Source: Nematostella vectensis (Eukaryota > Cnidaria > Anthozoa > Actiniaria > Edwardsiidae). Taken from it: 64,000 bases of DNA. Below the pieces are notes generated by a model. That model saw nothing but the letters and a program-made list of their open reading frames with translations. It was not told the origin of the DNA and ran no database searches. Both the position numbers and the translations under genes were made by a program. Numbering within the stretch: the first letter of the stretch is position 1; every line of letters starts with the position of its first letter. Shown piece after piece: positions 11,201 through 23,200 of this stretch. Location of the stretch: assembly GCF_932526225.1 (NCBI RefSeq), contig NC_064039.1, positions 13,970,139 through 14,034,138 on the forward strand. Reading direction: 5' to 3'.

Positions 11201-14200
11201 GGGCATGTAAAGTTTGCAAAAGTAGCTTCAATGTCGTAGATTTCATGCACCTCTTGTGGTGGGGGTTTGTTGAGGATCACAGCTGTTGACGAGAAAGAAG
11301 AATTATTTGTTTTACCCGTAAAGCACACCCTTCCCACTATTCCAATAGGCCTTTCGAGCTATAAGCTCGCGTGCGCATTCCAATAGAAACCTTTCTCACT
11401 ACCGTCATGCATCAAATAAAGCGCGCGCTGCATGACGGTAGTCGAGGTAGGTTTCCCTGTAGAGTGCGCGCGCATGCTAATAGCTGGAATGGCCTAGTGA
11501 TTACAAATTACTATTGATTACAAACATGGAACATGTCAACCACACAAAGTTCACAAACAGGGTCATCCTAGCATTGAAAGGTTCTTCACCATCTTCTCTT
11601 TACAGCGAGAGTTACCCTTCTCCGGCACGACCCAAATTCTGCATCATATGCACGCACAAATAAAGGGGCAAATATCCAGTGTCTCCAGTTCCTCTCCCCT
11701 ATGTTACCTTTACTGTCCATAGACCTCCACCTCAAACAGGATGAGTGTCATGTTAGCTTTTACTAGATACATGAACAGATAGAGGCTCAAATATAAAGTA
11801 TCTCCATTCCCCATTCTCTCCACAAAGTTACCTTAATCTCGATAGGAAACTCTTGTAAACACGCAGCGCGCGTACACATATACAAGCACACGTACTTATG
11901 CTCGCGGTTAGCCCCACCCACAGGGCCAGTACCAGTCAGAAATCCCCCCCCCCACACACACACACACACACACGTACCTTTGCTCTCAGAGTACACCTCC
12001 ACCTCACACAGGGTGAGTACCAGTTAAAATTCCCCATCAACCCCTCCCCCCCCTCAAACACACACACACGTACCTTTGGTCTCGGAGTAGACACCTTTGC
12101 GTACGTACCTTTGCTCTCGGAGTACACCTCCACCTCACACAGGGTAAGTAACATACTAGCTCCCACCAGACGCACGTTCACACAGCGTCCTGAACTCCTC
12201 GGCTTGCAGTATATGGATACCTTTTGCAGTGTTGCCATGGAGAACATGTCTCCACAGCGAGGGTTGGTGTTGCCGTTATCGGTCAGAGAGTCACCTGGGG
12301 GAAGACATCAACCCTGGCTCAGGAAGAAGAGTAATTTCTAAACAGTTCGCACAATATGTACTGCGCATTATTGGTCCCAATTATTTATGAATAAATATTA
12401 TACGATTACAAGAACTGACCGTAAATTTGTGAATGTGATTTTCATTTATTATCTTTACAGTAGCAGTGATTTTCTCAGATAACCTGACTCATGGCCTCAT
12501 TGACACATACTGTTGATGTCTCTATGTGATGAGTCATCATCTAACAACTTATTTTCAGCTATCAACTTCATCAGGATATAGAACATTTCAATTCTTTATA
12601 TAATAAAGACCTTACAAAGAAATTGTTACGTGGGAAGAAATAATAAAAAACGATAAGAATATCCTACTTATCGATAGATTGAAAAGAAAACGTTATAAAA
12701 ACCCAGTCCACATTCAATGACAACGTCTGTAGATGGAAAATTAATGCAAACGGATAAGCATCATTCGTTTTTTCTCGCCCTTTGGGAGTTTCATACCTCT
12801 TCCAGGGGCCCAATAAGGCCTATATAAGACATTTTCTCCTGTAGTTTTAGTAATGTCTCATACATTTATTGTATTTTTGGCTGCTGGAAGGGGGGGACTG
12901 GTCCCCTGCTACGCCCCTGCCTTTCTATAGGATTTTGCCCGAGCGAATGCCAATTCCAGAGGAGCTAGTTCAATGTGTGAGAATCGCCTAGATCACGTGA
13001 TCTGAGCGGCCAATCAGAATCGTTCCAGCGACTTTTTAATAGTATACATTTATAAAAAATTCATACAGAACTCCTAGTAATGTAAATGAGTGTAGTAGTA
13101 GTCTAGTAGTAGTACACCACTCACCAACTCTGACTTCAACGTTGAATAGTCTATTTGCAATATCTAAACGATTCACCAGGAACACTTCCGAGACTGGTTG
13201 AGTAGTGCCCAGGTCCACGCGCCACCAGGGATTAGTATGCCAATCAGTGTGTGTGCAGCTTCTCCCTCTGTAAAAGTCCCCGTCAGTGTTCCCATCAACA
13301 GCTCGAGAAGCATCACCAGAATGATTAGTAGTGGACTGGGCAGTAGATTTGCTCAATGCTAGATTCGCTAGAATTAGATAAAAGTCCCCGTCAGTGTTCC
13401 CATCAACAGCTCGTGAAGCATCACCAGAATGATCAGTAGTGGACTGGGCAGTAGATTTGCTCAATGCTAGATTCGCTAGAATTAGATAAAAGTCCCCGTC
13501 AGTGTTCCCATCAACAGCTCGAGAAGCATCACCAGAATGATTAGTAGTGGACTGGGCAGTAGATTTGCTCAATGCTAGATTCGCTAGAATTAGATAAAAG
13601 TCCCCGTCAGTGTTCCCATCAACAGCTCGTGAAGCATCACCAGAATGATCAGTAGTGGACTGGGCAGTAGATTTGCTCAATGCTAGATTCGCTAGAATTA
13701 GATAAAAGTCCCCGTCAGTGTTCCCATCAACAGCTCGTGAAGCATCACCAGAATGATCAGTAGTGGACTGGGCAGTAGATTTGCTCAATGCTAGATTCGC
13801 TAGAATTAGATAAAAGTCCCCGTCAGTGTTCCCATCAACAGCTCGTGAAGCATCACCAGAATGATCAGTAGTGGACTGGGCAGTAGATTTGCTCAATGCT
13901 AGATTCGCTAGAATTAGATAAAAGTCCCCGTCAGTGTTCCCATCAACAGCTCGAGAAGCATCACCAGAATGATTAGTAGTGGACTGGGCAGTAGATTTGC
14001 TCAATGCTAGATTCGCTAGAATTAGATAAAAGTCCCCGTCAGTGTTCCCATCAACAGCTCGTGAAGCATCACCAGAATGATCAGTAGTGGACTGGGCAGT
14101 AGATTTGCTCAATGCTAGATTCGCTAGAATTAGATAAAAGTCCCCGTCAGTGTTCCCATCAACAGCTCGAGAAGCATCACCAGAATGATTAGTAGTGGAC

Positions 14201-17200
14201 TGGGCAGTAGATTTGCTCAATGCTAGATTCGCTAGAATTAGATAAAAGTCCCCGTCAGTGTTCCCATCAACAGCTCGTGAAGCATCACCAGAATGATCAG
14301 TAGTGGACTGGGCAGTAGATTTGCTCAATGCTAGATTCGCTAGAATTAGATAAAAGTCCCCGTCAGTGTTCCCATCAACAGCTCGAGAAGCATCACCAGA
14401 ATGATTAGTAGTGGACTGGGCAGTAGATTTGCTCAATGCTAGATTCGCTAGAATTAGATAAAAGTCCCCGTCAGTGTTCCCATCAACAGCTCGTGAAGCA
14501 TCACCAGAATGATCAGTAGTGGACTGGGCAGTAGATTTGCTCAATGCTAGATTCGCTAGAATTAGATAAAAGTCCCCGTCAGTGTTCCCATCAACAGCTC
14601 GAGAAGCATCACCAGAATGATTAGTAGTGGACTGGGCAGTAGATTTGCTCAATGCTAGATTCGCTAGAATTAGATAAAAGTCCCCGTCAGTGTTCCCATC
14701 AACAGCTCGTGAAGCATCACCAGAATGATCAGTAGTGGACTGGGCAGTAGTTTTGCTCAATGCTAGATTCGCTAGAATTAGATAAAAGTCCCCGTCAGTG
14801 TTCCCATCAACAGCTCGTGAAGCATCGTTGCTAAGATAAACAGTACTCTGGGTCGTAGGTTTTTTCAACGCAAGATTCACTAGAAATTAAAACAAAATAT
14901 AACGCCAGATTTTTAGATAATATTCCTGCATATTTGCATATATGCATTATGGTTTATAGCGGAGCACTGACGCGGCCCAAAGCGCCCCCTAAAGGTACAC
15001 AATACCTAAGATAAAGAAATAAGAGAATAAAAAAGTGAAGGGGGGCAAAAAAATAGTCACATGGTGTGTGAGGTCATCAAGAACCAAAATATTCTCAACT
15101 CATCAAAAGCAAAAGTATTCACATCTCATCACCTCGTCCCCAGGGTCTTCTGGGTAATTTTCAGTATCTGACGCCATATTGCAAATAACCCAGGGGACGA
15201 GGTTGCACATCTCAAATAGAAACATCTTTAGACACTCAAACTTGGTAGGGGCCATTCAGAGGCACCATTAGTTTGATGATGAAGATGCTGCAATACAAAT
15301 ACCCTAAAAGAGACTCGTTCCTGAATGTCCACGATGAGAGATCATTAACTGTAAGGTTCCATTAAACCATAGCATTGCAGATGTGTTTGTCACGTCGAAG
15401 GGTTGAAAAGCGATGCATAGTGGTCCCATCTCCTCTCCTACACCCTCCCCCTTCCGCCCCATAGATGAAATCTTTTTCAACTGTTGATTAAGTTTGGTCA
15501 TCCTCACATTTATTCTAGTACAGGGTTGATCAGCAGGAGGTAAGACCAAGTACTAGTCAAATGCGAAGGGGAGAAGGGAAACTTGGGAGCCGAGGGATGC
15601 TAGGGGGAGGAGAAAAGATGGAGATACCTAGTAAAAAAAGGTTTGAGACGTGTTTCAAAGTGAATGAGTGGATAGCCAACCTTACCCCTACACGTCTACG
15701 TAAGGTTGCTTTAAGGAAGTGGATGGTTTGGTGTGTTCAAATCAATTGACTAGTACTTGGTCTTACCTCCTGATGATAAAACCCTGTACTAGAATACACG
15801 TGAGGCTGCTTAACCTTTCAAAGAGCTCTATGAAATATCCTATTACTTATTTACTGTCATTTATCACATATTTACGGAATGTTTTAACCTTTTGTTGTTT
15901 TCTCATTGAGTTGTAACCTACTTCCCGTATCACAACCATTATTCCCCTTTTATGTTCCCCTTCTCCCCAGGTGCCATTGTACGAATATCCGCTTTTAACA
16001 AAAAACTTGTGGGTTAGAGGCATAAAAGTTCCTGCAACTGTCATTAAAATCGATCGTATGTTTTCGCACCAGACAGAGGAACAATAAGGAGGAAAACGAT
16101 GTACCTTTGTAAGTTCAAGCCTAAGACTACTGGGAAAAGTAACAAGCAAGCAGACCAACATTCGAAGACAAAACCAGAACCAGAGCATTGCGACACTCCA
16201 ATAGTTAGCAAAACAGCCAACAGAACAGCTAAAAAACGGCTAATATAGTCACAAGAAGTGGACGTGAAAATAAACCTCCCAAGTTTTTTTATGTATGAGC
16301 AATAGCCATAAGAACGTTGTTTGTTAGTTCTAAGACATTGAACTGTTTTTTATCTGTATATCCTAGGATGGAAATCATCTTTAGAAAGGGAGATGTTATG
16401 TTTTCAATAGTCACGTGACTAGAGCACATTCTTACGCTATTACGGTAATCGTAAGATGTCTGCTGAGTAAACACGTTGTGGTCTAATATGCCTTATTCGT
16501 ATAAATACAAGACATAGCAAAAATTACCCGCGAGAGGTCTTAAGTTTGGCCATAACCTCGCATATCATAGGTTTGCTGTATGGCCCAAGGAATAAAGAAT
16601 AAGGCATAGGGACCTCGACAAAGCTCAACACCCTTACCTCCCTCCCTAGGGATTTTGGTTACCTGTCGGGTTCCGGTTCACCATGACCTCGCATATCTCA
16701 AGTCTGTTATTTACTCCAGGGATGTATAGTACGACATAGCGACCTCGCAGACCCGGTCTGCAGTAGATGGGCTTGCTGATAGGTCCCGTGGTTATTTTAC
16801 TCCCACACATAGGGTTCCCTGTTCCGTTATTCACCAGGCTGTCTCCTGATATGACATGAGATTGTTGATTTTAAATGCATAAACTAAAATGTCCAGGGCC
16901 GCGCAACAAAAAGTAGTGACTGGACCTAGGATGGCACTATGGATGTAGATGGTAAAGAATGTTGTTCGTCTTTCATTTTAAAAAGATTCTACAAAAAAAA
17001 AACACCTACATTTTGTTTACTTGACTAGCGGATACAAATGGTTAGCATTTTTGCGAGAGGAGGGGGGGCTGAATTTGGAATTCGTCACCGCGGCCGCTGG
17101 AAAAAAAACTGGTCTTACCAGCTATGATTCTGATAAGTATAAAATGAATTGCATTTATTAACTATTCATTATATTTCTTGAATTCCCACCAGTTATACTG

Positions 17201-20200
17201 GTGCGAAAGGCACATCAGAGCTAGCTCCAAATCAAGTACCCCATTGAGTGTATTGTTAGTAAGCATTGTAAGCACTTTCATTGAGGGTGGTCACTGCCAG
17301 AGGGTTTATGATGCTCATCTAAAACTAAATCAACAATTATAAAAAACAACAATTATGATGTTCACCTAAGACTAAATCAACACGTACCCACTCTGACTTC
17401 CAGTCCTGCCAGCATTTCTGGGCAACAATCTCTCCTTGATATGATAAACACTTCGTCCACCACGTGGGTCCGTCCGAGGTCCACCCGCCACCACCCTCCG
17501 TGAGTAGGGTCTGGGGAGGTCGCAAAGCACCAGATGGTAGACCCAGTGGCAAAAGTCGACATGTTTACCCCATCCACAGCGAGATGAGGAGGTGCTTTGC
17601 CGCCTAATATATTCAAGGATGCAGTGGGCTGGCGAAGAGCTAGGTTCCCTGTATTTTCATAAAAAGAAAATAGCAAAAACGGGGCATTTAGATATTTCAA
17701 AACACAAAACCCGAATCTCCTATTCCCCCAACAATCGTTCAACTATGTGGACAGTAATAGGCAAAATAAAAGACTAGAATATTATTATTACCATGACATC
17801 ATTTTAAAGCAAAAAAAATAAAGCCGTTAAGGAAAAGTTCATTTATCATCCCGAAGGGATAAAATTAGGTGCCCCCCACCCCAAGATAGATAGATATTTT
17901 ATTGGAACTTTGTAAATGGTTTACAACATGACATGACATGATTATAAGGTAGTCTAATTTATAATTCATTTTAAAGTCTGTATATGTTCATAGCCTATTT
18001 GTTATTATTGTGTTTGCTCTCATTGAAAAGACTTATGCTTCCCAATATTTTCGCCCCCCCCCCCCCCCCCCCCCCCGCTCCCTCCTGGAAACCTAAGAAA
18101 GAAGGAGTAAAGGAAGGAACGGCAATAACAATGTCAAAGAAAAGCGAGTAAGAGATTAGCTGAAGCTGGTCAGAAGGTGGAGGGGAAGGAATTCGCTGAA
18201 AACATTAATCCGGAAAAAGTGTACCCAATTTTTCAAAGGTGCCACTAAATCCAGGTTGTCAACCTGATAAAGGTTGATGCTATAAATGAGGCAGAAAAAG
18301 GAAGGCTTTTCGTTTTTCTCCTTGCGAGAAAAGCGCAGCACGAGAAAGAAAAGAAAGAGAGAGAGAGGAGAACAGCATATTAGATATGAGCGAGGATGTT
18401 GATAACAAAGAATGAGCAGCGACATATAGCATCAAGACGTTTTGTTAATATTTTGAATATGGAAGATAAGCTCTTTATAAATATTATATAGTGAAAACCA
18501 TATGAAAAAATGCATATAGGGTGTATACAGGTTTCCATTGCATAGGTAAAGTGTGGCTTAATACCTATTCTAAACTCCTGGTTGGTGCATTCCAAATAAC
18601 TGCCCCCAAACCAAGACTGATTTGGCACTGGAGGGCCATTTGAGTTCTTTTAGTAAGCCTGTCACAGTCCCTGGTTCATAAACGTAGCAGTTCTTTGCGA
18701 ATCTTGCCGCTCTCCTTTGTACGCTCTCTAGGTCCTTTATTTGCTTCTGGATATGTGGATCCCACACACTAGAAGCAAATTCCACACGTGGGCGCACGAG
18801 GGTAGTGTACGCTCTTTCTCGAACAAAATCAGGGCAAGCCCCAAGATTTCTCCTTATAAAACCGAGTGATTTGTTAGCCTTTCCAACAATATTAGTGACA
18901 TGAGTGTTCCAGTTCAGATTTGAGGACAACTCTACACCCAAGTATGGGTGGCTCAAAAAGCATCGATCTCCACAGGGGCCGGGGTAAAAAATTCCGTTGT
19001 TAAGAGCGTGCGGCTTGTTATGACACTATCTTACGTTCTGTAATCAACATCACCCAATCAGAATCCGCTATTTTGCATACGTCATTCACCCCTTGCTGGC
19101 TGCCTGGGATGTCGCCGACTTGTACTGGTTCTCGTTGGATTGTACCGGTTGCATTTTCTTAGCGAATCTCCGTGATTTTAGGGAATTTTATCGAATTTTA
19201 GTGATCAAATCAAAATGATCTCCAAGAAATTTGTTGTTGTGGAGTGGCTGAACAACGCAGAGGATCGTTGCGAGTTAACAGTTCTCAGGGGAAGTGAAGT
19301 TTTGCGCCAGGGTGGTTTGGTATCGGTGGTATTCATTGCATTGCAGCAGATAACACACCAAGACTTTACGAGGCAGAAGTGTTGCAAAACTTCGGTAAGT
19401 CGAAGTTAGGCTTCTTTGTTTTTATCGTTTTACTTTATAAAATAGAGACCTTACGCAAGGACGTCCTGACAGCGCAAAGAACGCGAAAATAGGAAAATGC
19501 CGTTCTAGATTTGCCGTCGCGGACGACACGCCGTGTTGTGTGAGCAGTTCGTGAGCGCGCGCGCCATTCTTGATGCCGTCCCGTTCTTGCGTAAGGTCTC
19601 TAATATAATAATAGAACTAAGCAACGGTAGCGCAGAGAATATTTCGGGTATTCAGTCTGAGTTCCTACGGTATTTCTCCTCATGCTCACATTCGCATTGG
19701 CTTTTGTTTCTTGAGGAACGTCGATGCTATTATCTTTTGCGGCATTGTCTGGCTCGATTTTGGATTTCTTTCCTCCGTGATTTGTAAATACTCTTGCTTT
19801 TGGTGGCGGACGTTTGGAAGCACAAGCAGCTTTACAGTTCTAAACTACGGAGTACATTCTTATAAAAGCATGAAGTATTTGAACCCAGGGCGACGGTAGA
19901 CCTCGACGGCGTTTCGTTCTATTTTGTAACGGGCCGTAAGAAGTAAGAGCGTGCAGCACCTCTGTATTATGACTTCAGTGCTAAAACTCGGAGCAATTTC
20001 AGAATAATATCTCAACTTGCAGTTTTTTTATTTGGATTTCAGACTCACAGCGCAAGGCAAGCAGTTTGAAAACGAGCTGCTTGAGGGAGGCAACGACAGC
20101 GTTGACCGAGGTAACATTATAAGAATAGGAAAATCCACAGAATATTAAATGCATTCTTCGCATCCCTTACGTGAATGTTTTTGTTAGTTAATTTACCTTC

Positions 20201-23200
20201 ACACAATTGATAATACTTTGCTAAAATAGTATATTAGTGTTAATGTAATGTTATATACCTAGAAGTAACGTAAAGTAAACACTTAAGGATACTGTAGACC
20301 CGGGCGGTAATTACCCCGATCGTCCCGGCAAAACGCGCTTAATTTTAAGTGCTTTTGTCTGGTCCAAAGTGGTTAAACTTAATTAAACAAGAGGTAAAAA
20401 ACCTGAAAAGAAAACTCAAGGTGAGTTTACACCGTGTGATTATGCTGAAGTTGCAATACTTATGACAAAAACGAAATGGTTGTTGTTGCTTAAACGGCGG
20501 CTTCGGTATTCTGAATCCACTCCCTGGATATGAGGAATTTGGCTCTCAAACATAGGAAATATTTAGGCACAAATTTAAATTCGGTACTTTTCTCGTGCCC
20601 GGCCTGGATTTTATGATTTTGTTAATTATGTATCATATATTAGTAGCCGAATGCAGTGAATATAACACTATCAGCAAGTAGTTTTGGATTTTTTAAAGGC
20701 TGTGACTGTGCGGTTTTTGCACATTGTAATAGTCCTCTCCGCTGTTATCACATAAAGAATATTGTTTTTTTTTTGTATTTTTTATAGGTTTACAAAGATG
20801 TTCCTGCAGAGGATCAGCCCAGTCCAGTGGTACGTCGATAAAACATAAAACAAACAATATAACCGGAACAGAGAACTCGTATAGACTATATACACGCCTG
20901 ATTGCTTATACACCGATTTTAGCTGTTTTCAATTAATTGTTCAATTTATTCTTTACAGTCACAACAAAAGCAGAAAATTAAATATCTGTCAAAGCCCCTG
21001 GAAGGGGTGAAGAGGCTCCTGTCAGACCTCTTTACCGAAGAAGAGCTCATGCGGTGCACACTGAAGGGGAAGGGAAGGACCAGCAACAAGATGCAGATAA
21101 TTTATGGTAATTCACAACAGTGCGAGAAATGCAGAAAGGTATCACTTACTTAACTGCAACTATCATTATTTTTGCAGGTGCAATGAGGGGAAATTACGGA
21201 ATGACTGATGAGAAAATGGACCAGCTGATTAGAAATCAGCAAAAATCCTTAAAAGACAAAACCAAAAAAGTCTTCAGTAAAGCTAAGTGAAATGTCCATT
21301 GTTGGTGTAAAATGTCCGCTTAAGTAGGTTTTTTAATCATAGAGATATTTTAGCTTGCCTTGCACTTTTTGTTGTATACCAACTTTTTGTCGAATTTGGT
21401 TTTGTCTTTTAACGATTTTTGCTGATTTCTATAACGTTATAGAAGTCACTGTTCACGTTGTATCCGAAAATTATAAAGTTGATTATCAAATTTTGAGATA
21501 ATTGTAAATTTGTTCTGTATTCTAAAAATAAAATTATTTGCTGGAAAATATTGCTAGCTATTTGTAATAGATTACCGGATATCCAAGAAAAGCGTATAAT
21601 ATTCTGCAAAATGACAATATGTCAATAACAATAACAATTTCCTTCAATTCCGAAAAATCTAATAAAATCCGATTATGCATTCACTAAAATCAAAGAAAAT
21701 CCAATATTGTCAAAGAATATCGTTCTTTATCGCAAAAGGAACAACGCATCTATGCATTCCCTGTCACATTAATGCATATTCCAAAAAATCGCATTATATC
21801 CAATTGGATATTCCAGAATATCGTAGAAAATCCTGTTTAAAGTAAGACTATGCCTTTTGAGATATCCTAGAATATCCTGGAATATCGGTCCAAATTTACC
21901 GTGAAAATTCACACCTTGTATCTAGAATATCCTAGGAAATCGCAGGATGTTCTAAGATGAATATCGTGAGATATTCAAGGATATTACAGAAAGTCTTGGA
22001 ATATCCCAGTTTCATTTCGCACGGGTTGTATTGGTCAAATTACATAGGAGACAACACCCAAGGAAATCAGTGCCCCCCTTTATCAAACATTTAAATCCAT
22101 ACACTTTCGACCCAACCCCCATATAGATCTCGGAAATTTCTGAACATTTCCCTAATTGTAAGATGCCCTGAAAATCAAAGTAATTAAGTTGGATTGAGTT
22201 TGCTATTCAATTTGGACACCTCATTTGCATTATTATTTTGGGGGGGGGGGGAGGGGGTGGATAGGATTCGGCTCGGCGGCCTTTAAAAAAATTAAATTTC
22301 TGTGCTCACCGAGACGAATGAAACCGAGGGTGAACTCTTTTAATATAGACTATTTCGGAGACATGAATTTCTGAATGTCTGAGTTCTGAACACTTTTCCA
22401 CTGGGATACTAAATGATGTAAGACTCACCTGCAACTGCTGTCCAAATAGCCGTCACTATGGCAACGAAGAGAATGGCGAAAATCACCTATAATCGAATCA
22501 AATACATTAAAACACCCGTTTGAAGGGGGATTCTGGAAATATCACGAAGTGCACTCATTTTTAGAAAATGAGGTCCCGGACATCTTACACAGTCGGCTAA
22601 AATTGACAATATTTTTTTTTTTTGGCATAGAAGGAATTTTAGAAAGTTTATTTATTTGATTATCAGACTAAAAATGCGTACAGTACGATAACCAGTTGAG
22701 TAGCAGTAATAGTTCCACTCAGCATTTTTTTATCTTTTTGCCTTGAATATTGTAGATTTGAACAATCCAAAACTACCTAAATGAAACAAAACTATTAACC
22801 TTTCCTGAGATATAAATCCAGATTATTTCATCTAATGGTTTGTTCAGAAAGTATCGTTATTTCCAAGCGATTTTTATAATTGTTGCTTGTATAGGCGGAG
22901 TTTACTGCACTGTGAAATTACCCGCGTCACAAAAGTCAGATGAAAACAATACCTCCTTTTCTAAAAATGTGCAAATTTTTATACAAATGCTTATAATAAG
23001 AAAGAATGTCTGTTAATGTGTATGGGTTTTTTTGGCTTGATGCGATATTTTCGATTTAAATTAACTAGTTTCGTAACAACTGAAAAAAAGCCGCAAAAAG
23101 GATTTATTTATTTATCCCGTTTTCAATTAATCATTTCATTCCCAATAATGTCAAATCTAAAAGGTTAATTTTTATTATGTAGGCCTTTGATATCAGTCAT

